Origin: Betaproteobacteria bacterium
Lineage (GTDB): Bacteria > Pseudomonadota > Gammaproteobacteria > Burkholderiales > CAIKXV01
Reading direction: 5' to 3'
Assembly (NCBI GenBank): GCA_947458265.1
Contig: CANGYF010000006.1
Location: forward strand, 163,605-227,604
DNA length: 64,000 nucleotides
This document shows positions 26,331-36,537 of the stretch, in pieces. The notes beneath the pieces were generated by a model that was not told the origin of the DNA, ran no database searches, and worked only from the letters and a program-made list of their open reading frames with translations. The stretch's first letter is position 1. Each line of letters begins with the position of its first letter. The position numbers and the translations under genes are program-made.

Positions 26331-26432
26331 ACCGTAGGCGGGCGTCGTGCCGTCGGAAGCTGCAGACACCGCCCGACCACCGGCATCGACGCCGGGTGCG
26401 ACATCCTTCCTATCCATCTGATGGAGGCATCC

Positions 26433-26867
26433 ATGGCACAGCTGATCCGCAACGAATCGATCGACGACATGTTCAACAACCTGTTCCAGGGCTTCCTGGT
26501 ACGCCCGGTCGGTGCGACCGGCACCGCCCCCACCGGTGCCGCGCGTCCGTTCAGCGTCGAGGTGACGGAGGACGAGAAGGCCTACGCCGTGCATGCCGAG
26601 TTGCCCGGCGTCTCGCGCGACGACATCCATGTGACGATCGACGGCAACGATGTCGCGATCAGCGCGGAGGTGCGCAACCAGCGCGAGGCGAACAAGGACG
26701 GCCGCGTGCTGCGCAGCGAGCGCTACTACGGCAAGCTGTACCGTGCGTTCCAGCTCGCCGACGCGATCGACGAGGATGCGGCCGAAGCGAAGTACAACGA
26801 CGGCGTGCTCGAGCTGCGCCTGCCGAAGAAGGCGGTCGCCTCGGCGAAGCGGCTCGAGATCCGCTGA
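26433..26867 (+). CDS. Hsp20/alpha-crystallin family small heat-shock protein
   Basis: ATP-independent holdase of 144 aa that binds unfolding proteins as large oligomers. The ATG at 26433 follows GGAGG. The alpha-crystallin domain runs from about residue 45 (FSVEVTEDEKAYAVHAELPGVSRDDIHVTIDGNDVAISAEV) to DGVLELRLPKKA, with the conserved A-x-x-x-n-G-v-L motif (AEAKYNDGVLELRLPK). The short N-terminal arm is MAQLIRNESIDDMFNNLFQGF. The C-terminus is short: KRLEIR carries only a degenerate I-x-I. A heat-shock promoter candidate lies upstream and a strong GC hairpin downstream at about 26903-26932. Confidence 0.93.
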   Translation: MAQLIRNESIDDMFNNLFQGFLVRPVGATGTAPTGAARPFSVEVTEDEKAYAVHAELPGVSRDDIHVTIDGNDVAISAEVRNQREANKDGRVLRSERYYGKLYRAFQLADAIDEDAAEAKYNDGVLELRLPKKAVASAKRLEIR

Positions 26868-27974
<1,107 letters not shown>

Positions 27975-27987
27975 GGGGCTGCACCTG

Positions 27988-28650
27988 ATGGCCCGGGCCG
28001 GCACCTGGGTCTTCGACCTCGACAACACGCTGCACTACTGCACGCCGCACATCTTCCCGCACATGAACCGGTCGATGACCGAGTACGTGATGCGGCACCT
28101 CGGGCTTGCCGAGGCCGAGGCGAGCGCGCTGCGCCGCCGCTACTGGTTGCAGTACGGCGCGACGCTGCTCGGGCTGATGAAGCACCACGACACCGACCCG
28201 GACCACTTCCTGCACGAGACCCACCAGTTCCCGGAACTCGACCGGATGGTGATCCACGATATGGGCCTGCGCGGCATGCTGCACCGGCTGCCCGGCCGCA
28301 AGGTGGTGTTCTCCAATTCGCCGGAACGCTACTGCCGGGCGGTGCTGGACGTGCTCGGGATCACCGACCTGTTCGACGGTGTGTTCACCATCGAGCACAC
28401 CGGCTACCGGCCCAAGCCGGATGTGCGCGGCTTCCGGGAGCTGTTCCGCCGGCACCGGATCGACCCGCGGCGCAGCATCATGGTCGAGGATTCGCTGGAG
28501 AACCTCGCCACCGCGCGCAGGCTCGGCATGCGCACGGTCTACATCGTGCGCCGCAAGCCGGGATTGCTGCGGGTGCGACGGCCGGGCCATGTCGACCTGA
28601 TGGTGACCGACCTGCGCGAGATGACGCGCTGCGTCGCACAGCTGCGCTGA
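27988..28650 (+). CDS. Pyrimidine 5'-nucleotidase (HAD superfamily)
   Basis: HAD-type phosphatase of 220 aa similar to yeast Sdt1 and plant pyrimidine nucleotidases. The catalytic motif I is WVFDLDNTLHYC with the two aspartates; motif II VFSNSPERYC; motif III lysine in GYRPKPDVRGF; motif IV MVEDSLENLATA. It likely dephosphorylates UMP, CMP or damaged pyrimidine nucleotides. The position directly after argB and before slmA is a conserved arrangement, probably one operon with argB. Confidence 0.87.
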   Translation: MARAGTWVFDLDNTLHYCTPHIFPHMNRSMTEYVMRHLGLAEAEASALRRRYWLQYGATLLGLMKHHDTDPDHFLHETHQFPELDRMVIHDMGLRGMLHRLPGRKVVFSNSPERYCRAVLDVLGITDLFDGVFTIEHTGYRPKPDVRGFRELFRRHRIDPRRSIMVEDSLENLATARRLGMRTVYIVRRKPGLLRVRRPGHVDLMVTDLREMTRCVAQLR

Positions 28651-28862
28651 CTGCCCGGAGCGCCGGTGCGGCTCGCCTCCGCAGGGCCGCGAAGAATGCA
28701 CTGTGTCACTCTGCATTTTTCCCTCACGCCTGCAGCACTTTCTGCATAGAATTGGGCTTCTGAACGAAGCGTGTACTCACAACTCGCGTCGCCGGGGTTC
28801 CCGGCCACCGGGTCGTTGCGGCTCCGGCTACAAGGCTGGAAGCCTTCCGAGGAGGATGCAAC

Positions 28863-29441
28863 ATGCCGCCCCGCACCGGCGAACGCAGGCTGCAGATCCT
28901 GCAGACACTCGCTGAAATGCTCGAAGTACCGAGCCCGGAGAAGATCACCACCGCATCGCTCGCGGCTCGCCTCGACGTATCCGAGGCTGCGCTGTACCGC
29001 CATTTCGCGAGCAAGGCCCAGATGTTCGAGGGTCTGATCGAATTCATCGAGCAGACGGTGTTCAGCCTGGTGAACAGGATCGCCAGCGATGAGCCGGTCG
29101 GCCTGAAGCAGGTCGATTCGATGGTCGCGGTACTACTGGCGTTCGCCAAGAAGAACCCGGGCATGAGCCGCGTACTGATTGGCGAGGCGCTGGTGCACGA
29201 GAACGTCCGCCTGCAGGCGCGGATCAACCAGATGCACGACCGGATCGAGGCCACCCTGAAGCAGGCACTGCGACTGTCGCAGACCCAGGGCGAACTGCCG
29301 GCAGATGCAGACGTGGCAGCCCAGGCCAATGCGATCATGGCCTTCGTGGTCGGCCGCTGGCACCAGTTCGCCAAGAGTGGCTTCGCCCGCGATCCGTCCC
29401 AGTTCTGGGCCGAGCAGCGGAAGATCCTGCTGTCGACCTGA
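28863..29441 (+). CDS. slmA: Nucleoid occlusion factor SlmA
   Basis: TetR-like DNA-binding protein of 192 aa that blocks FtsZ assembly over the nucleoid. The helix-turn-helix is clear in KITTASLAARLDVSEAALYRHFASKAQMFEGLIEFIEQTVF, and the C-terminal dimerisation part with FVVGRWHQFAKSGFARDPSQFWAEQRKILL is characteristic of SlmA rather than of ligand-binding TetR proteins. The ATG follows GAGGA. A possible -10 box TAGAAT lies about 115 bases upstream. Confidence 0.93.
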   Translation: MPPRTGERRLQILQTLAEMLEVPSPEKITTASLAARLDVSEAALYRHFASKAQMFEGLIEFIEQTVFSLVNRIASDEPVGLKQVDSMVAVLLAFAKKNPGMSRVLIGEALVHENVRLQARINQMHDRIEATLKQALRLSQTQGELPADADVAAQANAIMAFVVGRWHQFAKSGFARDPSQFWAEQRKILLST

Positions 29442-29462
29442 CCCCATTTTCCGACCGCGCCC

Positions 29463-30227
29463 TCAGCCGTTGCCGCGCACCGCGCAGACTGCGCATGCCG
29501 GATCGCGCTTCACCCGCACCTCGCGCCACTCCGCCTCGCGCGCACTGAACAGCAGCAGCCGCCCGGAGAGCGAGCGACCGGTGCCGACGACCAGCCTGAG
29601 CACCTCGCCGGCCTGCATCGCGCCGACCACGCCGACCAGCGGCGCGAACACGCCCATCACCGCGCAACGCTCCTCCGCATCGGCCATGCCTGGCTCCTGC
29701 GGGAACAGGCAGTGGTAACAGGGGCCGTCGTCGCTGCGCAGGTCGAACACCGACAACTGGCCATCGAAGCGGATCGCGGCCCCGGAGACCAGCGGCTTGC
29801 GCAAGCGCACGCAGGCCGCGTTCAGCGCATAGCGGGTCGCGAAGTTGTCGCTGGCGTCGACGACCACGTCGGCCTCGGCGACCCGCTGCAGCAGCGCGTC
29901 GCCTTCCAGCCGCTGCGCCAACGCGACCACCCGCGTGGCCGGGTTGATCGCATGCATCGCACGGCGGATCGACTCGACCTTCAGCTGGCCGATAGTGTCG
30001 GTGGTATGCGCGACCTGCCGCTGCAGGTTGGTCAGGTCGACGCGATCGGCGTCGCAGACCACCAGCTCGCCAATGCCGGCGCTGGCCAGGTACAGCGCGA
30101 CGGGTGACCCGAGCCCGCCCGCCCCGACGAGAAGCACCCGGCTGTCGAGCAGGCGCTGCTGGCCGTCGATCCCGATCTCGTCGAGCAGGATGTGGCGGCT
30201 GTAGCGGGTGAGCTGGTCGTCATCCAT
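29463..30227 (-). CDS. moeB: Molybdopterin-synthase adenylyltransferase (MoeB/ThiF/HesA family)
   Basis: ATP-dependent enzyme of 254 aa that adenylates the C-terminus of a ubiquitin-like sulfur carrier (MoaD or ThiS). The nucleotide site is VLLVGAGGLGSPVALYLASAGIG, and DLTNLQRQ with the conserved Arg follows. Zinc is bound by two pairs, CYHC and CAVC. DASDNFATRYALNAACV contacts ATP. The name MoeB is by family; ThiF activity is possible too. It is the downstream partner of ctpA on the same strand and relevant to the molybdenum hydroxylase at 13-15 kb. Confidence 0.92.
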   Translation of the reverse strand: MDDDQLTRYSRHILLDEIGIDGQQRLLDSRVLLVGAGGLGSPVALYLASAGIGELVVCDADRVDLTNLQRQVAHTTDTIGQLKVESIRRAMHAINPATRVVALAQRLEGDALLQRVAEADVVVDASDNFATRYALNAACVRLRKPLVSGAAIRFDGQLSVFDLRSDDGPCYHCLFPQEPGMADAEERCAVMGVFAPLVGVVGAMQAGEVLRLVVGTGRSLSGRLLLFSAREAEWREVRVKRDPACAVCAVRGNG

Positions 30228-30284
30228 CTCGGTGGTGCGCAGTGGCGTCGGCCCCCGTCAGGGGACCGGCGCCAGGCCTTGCGA

Positions 30285-31748
30285 TCAGCGTGCGGCAGCA
30301 GCCACCGGCGCCGCCGTGGCGGCCACCGGCAGTTCGCGCAGCACCGGCTGGCCCTTCAGGTGGTTCAGGGCCTGCATCAGCTGGAAGTCTTCCCGCGAGA
30401 ACACCTGGCCGGGCTCGAGCTTGATCGGCTCGACACGCGGACGGGCCGGTTCTTCCTTCTTCGCATCGGGACGCGGCCGCGGCGACGCCTTCGACTCGCC
30501 GCCCTTGCCATCGCTCAGGTGGCGGTTCAGGTCGGCTTCGCGGATGCGCTGGCCGTCGCTCGGGTTGCTCGGGTCCTCGACCACGATGTCTGGCGTGATG
30601 CCCTTGGCCTGGATCGAGCGGCCGTTCGGCGTGAAGTAGCGCGCAGTGGTGAGCTTGATTGCCGTGTTGTTGGTCAGCGGCAGGATGGTCTGCACCGATC
30701 CCTTGCCGAAGCTCTGCGTGCCGATGATCGTGGCGCGCTTGTGGTCCTGCAGCGCGCCGGCGACGATCTCCGAGGCCGATGCCGAGCCGCCGTTGATCAG
30801 CACCACCAGCGGCACCGACTTCACTTCCTTGGGCAGACCGCGCAGGTAGTCGCCCTGCGACGCGCCGCGCAGGTAGAACTCGGGGCTGGCGTTGAGCTTC
30901 ATCCGGGAATCGGGCGCACGGCCGTCGGTGTAGGTAACCAGCGCGTTCTGCGGCAGGAAGGCGGCGGACACGGCGACCGCCCCGTTGAGCAGGCCGCCCG
31001 GATCGTTGCGCAGGTCGAGCACCAGCCCGCGCATGTTGCCGTTGTTCTCCTTCCACACGCGCTCGATGGCGCGCGCCAGGCTCTCGCCGGTGTGCTCCTG
31101 GAACTGGGTCAGCCGGATGTAACCGTAGCCAGGCTCCATCACCGCCGAGCGTACGCTCTGGATCTTGATCACCGCGCGGGTCAGCGTGACCACGATCGGC
31201 TTCTCTTCGCCGCGGCGCGAAATGGTGAGCGTGATGTTGGTGTTCGGCTTGCCGCGCATCCGGCGTACTGCGTCGTTAAGGGTCATGCCCTTCACCGGCG
31301 TCTCGTCGAGGCGGATGATCAGGTCGCCCGGACGCAGGCCGGCGCGCGAGGCCGGCGTGTCGTCGATCGGCGAGACCACGCGAACCAGGCCATCTTCCAT
31401 GCCGACCTCGATGCCGAGGCCGCCGAACTCGCCCTGCGTGCCGACCTGCAGTTCCTTGAACGCATCCTGGTCGAGGTAGGCGGAGTGCGGATCGAGGCCC
31501 GACAGCATGCCGTTGATCGCCTCGGTGAACAGCTTGCGGTCTTCCACCGTCTCGACGTAGTCGCTCTTGATCCGGGCGAACACCTCGGTGAACACCCGCA
31601 GGTCCTCGATCGGCAGCGGGCTCGGCGCCTCGCGCTGGGCGACCGCGGAGAAGTTCAGGCTGACCAGCACGCCGAGCACGACGCCGACGCAGATCAGCCC
31701 GATCTGGCTTGCCTTGTTGCGCATGAGTGAACCCAACGGCCGGGACAT
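30285..31748 (-). CDS. ctpA: S41 family carboxy-terminal processing protease
   Basis: Periplasmic serine protease of 487 aa. The N-terminus has one membrane anchor (ASQIGLICVGVVLGVLVSLNF). A PDZ domain follows (GGLGIEVGMEDGLVRVVSPIDDTPASRAGLRPGDLIIRLD), then the S41 catalytic core with the Ser in INGGSASASEIVAGAL and the Lys in IGTQSFGKGSVQTILPL. The C-terminal 90 residues are Pro/Lys-rich and end in an Ala-rich tail, longer than in CtpB proteins. Such proteases cut the ends of periplasmic substrates, including cell-wall hydrolases; envC directly upstream supports a link to peptidoglycan remodelling. Confidence 0.93.
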   Translation of the reverse strand: MSRPLGSLMRNKASQIGLICVGVVLGVLVSLNFSAVAQREAPSPLPIEDLRVFTEVFARIKSDYVETVEDRKLFTEAINGMLSGLDPHSAYLDQDAFKELQVGTQGEFGGLGIEVGMEDGLVRVVSPIDDTPASRAGLRPGDLIIRLDETPVKGMTLNDAVRRMRGKPNTNITLTISRRGEEKPIVVTLTRAVIKIQSVRSAVMEPGYGYIRLTQFQEHTGESLARAIERVWKENNGNMRGLVLDLRNDPGGLLNGAVAVSAAFLPQNALVTYTDGRAPDSRMKLNASPEFYLRGASQGDYLRGLPKEVKSVPLVVLINGGSASASEIVAGALQDHKRATIIGTQSFGKGSVQTILPLTNNTAIKLTTARYFTPNGRSIQAKGITPDIVVEDPSNPSDGQRIREADLNRHLSDGKGGESKASPRPRPDAKKEEPARPRVEPIKLEPGQVFSREDFQLMQALNHLKGQPVLRELPVAATAAPVAAAAR

Positions 31749-31916
31749 GTAGAAGCGGTGACCTCTGGAAAGTTGACGCCGGACCGGGACGGTCAGCGAA
31801 GGTAAAGCAATGGGAGGGCAGCGGGACGCACTGGTACAGCAGGCATGTTAGCAGCTTGTCCAATGCCTTCGTGAGCTGGAAGTTACGTCAACACTGCCTT
31901 GCTGGTAACGCTTCGT

Positions 31917-33383
31917 TCAGCGCGTGGCCGACCAACCGAGCGGGTCGATCGGCCTGCCCTGGTGGCGCAGTTCGAAGTACAGGCCGGCCTGCCCGGAGCC
32001 GCCGCTGGACCCGACGGTGGCCACCGGGTCGCCGCCACGCACCGGGTCGCCGACCCGGCGCAGCAGCGACTCGTTGTTGCCGTAGAGCGTCATGTAACCG
32101 TCGCCATGGTCGACGATCAGCAGGTTGCCGAAGCCGCGCAGCCAGTCGGCGAAGACCACCCGGCCGGGCGCGACCGAGCGCACTTCCTGCCCCGGGCGGG
32201 CGATGATCGTGATGCCGCGCCACTGCAGGCCGCCGTCGGCGCGCGGCTGCCCGAACCGGTTGGCGATGTCGCCGGCCACCGGCAGCGCCAGGCGTCCCTT
32301 CAGCGTCGCGAACACGCCGGCCGGCACGCCCGGTTCGGGGATCCGCTCGTTGCGCGCAACGCGTCCGCCGGTGCCTTCGTCACTCCGAGGCGCAGCACCA
32401 GTGTGTCCGGGCGCCTGCGCCTCGGCCACGCGGCCGGACGGACGCTCCGGCGCCGGCGGCTGCTCGCCCGTCGGGCGGCCGCTGCGCTCGGCTGCCTTCG
32501 CATCGCGCTGGGCCTTGGTCGCCTCGCGCGCCGCCTTCGCCTTTGCCTGCGCCTCGCGCGCGGCAGCCTCCCGCGCGCGGGCGCGCTCGCGCTCGGCCAG
32601 CATGCGGGCGATCTGCTCGACCAGGCGCGTCAGGCGGTCCTCGTCCCGGCGCAGCGTCGCCATCTGGCGCCGGCTCGCCTCGATGTCCCGGGACGCGCGC
32701 GCCAGCACCGCCTGGTGGCGGCCGCGCTCGGCCTCCAGCCGGCCGCGTTCGCGCCCTGCCTCGGCCTCGAGCGCGGCCAGTTCGGCGCCCTTCTTCTTCC
32801 GTTCGCCGGACAGGGTGGCCAGCCGCCCCAGTTCGCTGCGCAGCGCCTCGATCTGCTCGAGGTAGCCGCGATGCAGGTAGCCATAGTAGTGCAGCAGGCG
32901 CGCCGCCTCGGCCGGGTTCTCGCCGGACAGCGCGAGCTGGAGCGGATCCGGGTCGCCCGCCACGTACCGGCGCTGCAGCAGGCGCCCGAGGCGTTCCTGC
33001 TGGGCCCGTACCCGCGCCTCGACGGTGCCCGATTCGCCCGACAGCCGGGCGATCTCATCGTTCACCGCCTTCTTCTCGCTGGCGATCTCGAACAGCCGGC
33101 GGTTGGCGTCGCTGATCGCCCGCTCGGACTCGCGCAGTGCGTCGGCCGCCTCGGACTTCAGCTCTTCCGCGCCGGCCACCTTCTTCTGCAGCGCCTCGAT
33201 GCGCTGACGCAGTTCCTGCAGTTCGCCGCGCGCGCTGTCGGCCGCCTTCGGGGAGACCGCGGCCGGCCGGGCATCGGATGCCCGTGCACTCGGCACCCCG
33301 GCCGGGGCAGCCACCATCGTCAGGATGCAGAGCACGGCCAGCGCCGCGACCGGACGCTGCGGCGGCGGGCGCCGAATGCCCAC
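31917..33383 (-). CDS. envC: Murein hydrolase activator EnvC
   Basis: Periplasmic coiled-coil protein of about 488 aa that activates amidases for septum splitting. Start uncertain: GTG codons at 33389 and 33383 both precede a signal peptide (GIRRPPPQRPVAALAVLCILTMVAAPAGVPSARA); the ORF track runs on through gpmI only because that antisense-like frame is open. Residues 50-250 are a long coiled coil (LQELRQRIEALQKKVAGAEELKSEAADAL). The C-terminal LytM domain has RFGQPRADGGLQWRGITI and YGNNESLL where active M23 enzymes have zinc-binding His and Asp, so it is degenerate, as in EnvC activators. It lies between gpmI and ctpA on the same strand. Confidence 0.9.
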   Translation of the reverse strand: MGIRRPPPQRPVAALAVLCILTMVAAPAGVPSARASDARPAAVSPKAADSARGELQELRQRIEALQKKVAGAEELKSEAADALRESERAISDANRRLFEIASEKKAVNDEIARLSGESGTVEARVRAQQERLGRLLQRRYVAGDPDPLQLALSGENPAEAARLLHYYGYLHRGYLEQIEALRSELGRLATLSGERKKKGAELAALEAEAGRERGRLEAERGRHQAVLARASRDIEASRRQMATLRRDEDRLTRLVEQIARMLAERERARAREAAAREAQAKAKAAREATKAQRDAKAAERSGRPTGEQPPAPERPSGRVAEAQAPGHTGAAPRSDEGTGGRVARNERIPEPGVPAGVFATLKGRLALPVAGDIANRFGQPRADGGLQWRGITIIARPGQEVRSVAPGRVVFADWLRGFGNLLIVDHGDGYMTLYGNNESLLRRVGDPVRGGDPVATVGSSGGSGQAGLYFELRHQGRPIDPLGWSATR

Positions 33384-33439
33384 CGGCACCTGCCGGGCAG
33401 CCCCCGGCGCCGGGGCGGGTGGAAGTCGCGGCTTGACGA

Positions 33440-35065
33440 TCAGTCGAACGAGACCAGCGGGCGGCCGGTCATCTCCGGCGGTTGCGGAACGCCCATCATG
33501 CGCAGCAGCGTCGGCGCGATGTCCTGCAGCGCACCACCGTCGGCGATCTTCGCCAGCCGGCCGACATGCACCAGCGGCACGACGTTCAGCGTATGCGCGG
33601 TGTGGGCCTGTTTCGATTCCGGGTCGAGCATCATCTCTGCATTGCCGTGGTCGGCGGTGATCAGCACCTCGCCGCCGGCGGCGCGCATGGCGGCCACCAC
33701 CCGTCCGACACAGGTGTCGATCGCCTCCACCGCCTGCCGAGCCGCCTCGAAGTTGCCGGTGTGGCCGACCATGTCGCAGTTTGCGTAGTTGCAGATGATT
33801 GCGTCGTAGCTGCGGCTGGCGATCGCGGCCTCGAGCTGGGCGGTGACCTCGAACGCGCTCATCTCGGGCTTGAGGTCGTAGGTGGCGACCTTCGGCGAGG
33901 GCACCAGCACGCGCGACTCGCCGGCGTAGGGATCCTCGACGCCACCGTTGAAGAAGTAGGTGACATGCGCATACTTCTCGGTCTCGGCGATGCGCAGCTG
34001 CGTCAGCCCGCGCGACGCCAGGTACTCGCCGAAGCCGTTGCGGATGGAGTCGGGCGGGAACGCCGCCGGCAGCGCGTCGAACTCGTCGCCGTAGCGGGTC
34101 AGCGTGACGAAGGTCGACAGCTTCGGCTGCGCTTCGCGCACGAAGCCGTCGAAGGCCGGGTCGGTGATCGCGCGGGTGATCTCGCGCGCCCGGTCGGCAC
34201 GGAAGTTCATGAACACCACCGCATCGCCGTCGCGCATCGTCGCCGGCGAGGTGCCCGGCGGCACGATCGTGGTCGCCTGCACGAACTCGTCGGACTCGCC
34301 ACGTGCATACGCTGCCGCCAGGCCCTCGAGCGGGTTGCTGGCGGTGAAGCCGGCCCGACCGAGGGTCATCAGGTCGAAGGCGACCTGCACCCGCTCCCAG
34401 CGCTTGTCGCGATCCATCGCGAAGTAGCGGCCAACGATCGACGCGATGCGTGCGTCGGCCGGCGACCCGGCTTTCGCCAGCACCTTCTCCAGCATCACCA
34501 GCGTCGGCTCGGCGCTCTTCGGCGGCGTGTCGCGCCCGTCGAGGAAGGCATGCACGTAGACCCGCTGCAGCCCGTTGGCGAAGGCCAGCTCGACCATCGC
34601 CGCCAGGTGCGACTCGTGGCAGTGCACGCCGCCGGGCGAGGCGAGACCGAGCACATGCAGCGCACCGCCGGAGGCCTTCGCGGCCGCGATCGCGCCGAGC
34701 AGGGTGGCGTTGGTGGCGAAGGTGCCGGTCTCGATGGCGTGGTCGATCTTCGTCAGTTCCTGGTACACCACGCGGCCGGCACCGATGTTCAGGTGACCGA
34801 CCTCGGAATTGCCCATCTGGCCACCCGGCAGGCCGACATGGCGCTCGGAGGCATCGATGGTGGTGTGCGCGCAGTCGCGCCACAGACCGTCCCACACCGG
34901 TTTGCGGGCGTGGAATACCGCGTTGTCGTCGCCGCCCTCTCGATAGCCGAAGCCATCGAGGATCAGCAGCAGCACCGGGGTGATGCCGGCCGGGCGGGCC
35001 GGCGCAGGCGCGGGGGAGGACGTCTCGGAAGGCGGCTGGGCAGTCATGGGCGCAGGAGTGAGCAT
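33440..35065 (-). CDS. gpmI: 2,3-bisphosphoglycerate-independent phosphoglycerate mutase
   Basis: Glycolytic enzyme of 541 aa interconverting 3- and 2-phosphoglycerate with two Mn ions. ATG at 35065 is chosen for its AGGA; the next Met (35047) has no ribosome-binding site. The catalytic serine is in MGNSEVGHLNIGAGRVVYQ. Metal and substrate motifs: LILDGFGYRE, HCHESHLAAMVELA, HAFLDGRDTPPKSA, FMNFRADRAREITRA, NYANCDMVGHTGN and ITADHGNAEMM. The N-terminal 25 residues (Pro/Ala-rich) are extra compared with the usual 510-515 aa. It is divergent from the rhodanese-grxC-secB operon, as in other betaproteobacteria. Confidence 0.96.
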   Translation of the reverse strand: MLTPAPMTAQPPSETSSPAPAPARPAGITPVLLLILDGFGYREGGDDNAVFHARKPVWDGLWRDCAHTTIDASERHVGLPGGQMGNSEVGHLNIGAGRVVYQELTKIDHAIETGTFATNATLLGAIAAAKASGGALHVLGLASPGGVHCHESHLAAMVELAFANGLQRVYVHAFLDGRDTPPKSAEPTLVMLEKVLAKAGSPADARIASIVGRYFAMDRDKRWERVQVAFDLMTLGRAGFTASNPLEGLAAAYARGESDEFVQATTIVPPGTSPATMRDGDAVVFMNFRADRAREITRAITDPAFDGFVREAQPKLSTFVTLTRYGDEFDALPAAFPPDSIRNGFGEYLASRGLTQLRIAETEKYAHVTYFFNGGVEDPYAGESRVLVPSPKVATYDLKPEMSAFEVTAQLEAAIASRSYDAIICNYANCDMVGHTGNFEAARQAVEAIDTCVGRVVAAMRAAGGEVLITADHGNAEMMLDPESKQAHTAHTLNVVPLVHVGRLAKIADGGALQDIAPTLLRMMGVPQPPEMTGRPLVSFD

Positions 35066-35149
35066 GGACGATGATCCTACTTCATAATACGCGCCCGTCG
35101 TATCCGGGCCGGTGGCATTTGTCACTGGCCAACCGCTGGAGCGCACCGA

Positions 35150-35581
35150 GTGAGTGTCTGGGAATTCCTGCAACAGAACATCCTGCTGGTGACGGTGGCC
35201 GTGGTCAGCGGCTCGCTGCTCGCGTGGCCGCTGCTGATGAGCCTGGTCAACGGCACCAACGAGATCGGCGTGACCGACGCCGTCAACCTGATCAACCGCA
35301 AGGACGCGCTGCTGATCGACGTGCGCGACCCGACCGAGTTCGAGGCCGGGCACATCCCGCACGCGCGCAACGTGCCTGCCGCCGAGGTGGGCACGCGCCT
35401 GAAGGAATTCGAGAAGCACAAGGCGAAGCCGATCATCGTCCACTGCCGCAACGGCCAACGCTCGGGGGCGGCCACCAACGCCTTCCGCAAGGCCGGCTTC
35501 ACCGAGGCGGTCAAACTGCGCGACGGGTTGACCGCCTGGGAGCAGGCGAACCTTCCGATCCAGAAGGGCGCCAAGGGCTGA
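35150..35581 (+). CDS. Membrane-anchored rhodanese-like protein
   Basis: Protein of 143 aa with one N-terminal membrane helix (LLVTVAVVSGSLLAWPLLMSLV) and a single rhodanese domain. The start is GTG at 35150. The catalytic loop is HCRNGQRSG with the active Cys, and LLIDVRDPTEFEAGHIPHARNVP is the other domain signature. It resembles E. coli YibN, which is also located beside grxC and secB; sulfur transfer or membrane-protein insertion support has been discussed for that relative. First gene of the operon with grxC and secB. Confidence 0.9.
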   Translation: MSVWEFLQQNILLVTVAVVSGSLLAWPLLMSLVNGTNEIGVTDAVNLINRKDALLIDVRDPTEFEAGHIPHARNVPAAEVGTRLKEFEKHKAKPIIVHCRNGQRSGAATNAFRKAGFTEAVKLRDGLTAWEQANLPIQKGAKG

Positions 35582-35645
35582 GCGCACCGCCCCGATCGAG
35601 CGACAGCGAAACGAAGCAGAGCGAACACGAACAGGAGCCGCAGCG

Positions 35646-35906
35646 ATGCCGAAGATCACGATGTATGCGACCGCCGTCTGTCCGTACTGCCAGATGGCCG
35701 AGCGGCTGCTGCGCGCGAAGGGCGTCACCGAGATCGAGAAGATCCGCATCGACGCCGACCCCGCGATCCGCGACCGGATGATCGAACTCACCGGCCGGCG
35801 CACCGTGCCGCAGATCTACATCGGCGAGCGCCATATCGGCGGCTTCGACGACCTGTCCGCGCTCGACCGTGCCGGCGGGCTCGACCCGCTGCTCGCCGGT
35901 GCCTGA
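35646..35906 (+). CDS. grxC: Glutaredoxin 3
   Basis: Small dithiol glutaredoxin of 86 aa reducing disulfides with glutathione. The active site CPYC lies at residues 12-15 (TAVCPYCQMAERLL); TVPQIYIGERHIGGFDDL holds the cis-proline and glutathione-binding residues. It follows the rhodanese gene by 64 bp and precedes secB. Confidence 0.96.
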   Translation: MPKITMYATAVCPYCQMAERLLRAKGVTEIEKIRIDADPAIRDRMIELTGRRTVPQIYIGERHIGGFDDLSALDRAGGLDPLLAGA

Positions 35907-36026
35907 ACGTCGCAGGGCCGCGCCGTGAACCGTTGCAACAAGCCGGACGCATGGCTCCGGTAACATGCCGGCAACACTGGATTCATATACCCGCCGCATG
36001 CGCGGCAAGACACCACCGGACCGACC

Positions 36027-36503
36027 ATGACTGAAACCGTACCCGCAGCAGGCGCGACGCAACCGCAGTTCGCGATCGAGAAGCTCTACATCAAGGACCT
36101 CTCGCTCGAGGTGCCCAACGCCCCGATGATCTTCATGGAACAGGGGCAGCCGGCCGTCGACCTGAACCTGCACACCGACGGCAAGCATGTGCGAGACGAC
36201 GCCTACCACGTGACGCTGACGGTCACCGTCACCGCGAAGATGGGCGACAAGACGCTGTTCCTGATCGAAGTCGTCCAGGGCGGCATCTTCCGCATCTCCG
36301 GCGTGCTGCCCGACATGCTGCCGCAGGTGCTGGGCATCACCTGCCCGAACCTGCTGTACCCGTACGCGCGCGAGGTGGTGTCCGACGTGTCGGTGCGTGC
36401 CGGCTTCATGCCGATCGTGCTGCAACCGATCAACTTCGAGATGCTGTACGAGCAGCAGGCGCAGGCTGCCGGGGCGCAGGCTGCAGACGGCCAGGCACAC
36501 TGA
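36027..36503 (+). CDS. secB: Protein-export chaperone SecB
   Basis: Tetrameric cytosolic chaperone of 158 aa that keeps precursors unfolded and hands them to SecA. Core segments FAIEKLYIKDLSLEVPNAP, FLIEVVQGGIFRISGV, CPNLLYPYAREVVSDVSVRAGFMPIVLQPINFEMLY are all present. The C-terminal tail is Ala/Gln-rich and lacks a lysine-rich SecA-binding end. Third gene of the rhodanese-grxC-secB-gpsA cluster. Confidence 0.97.
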   Translation: MTETVPAAGATQPQFAIEKLYIKDLSLEVPNAPMIFMEQGQPAVDLNLHTDGKHVRDDAYHVTLTVTVTAKMGDKTLFLIEVVQGGIFRISGVLPDMLPQVLGITCPNLLYPYAREVVSDVSVRAGFMPIVLQPINFEMLYEQQAQAAGAQAADGQAH

Positions 36504-36537
36504 CCGGCCGCGGCACCGCGACGACGTGTCGGGCAGC

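Noticed and set aside
33384-34895. N-terminal half of the 992-aa minus-strand ORF
   Set aside because: It overlaps gpmI in another frame of the same strand; only the part from the GTG near 33383 is EnvC.
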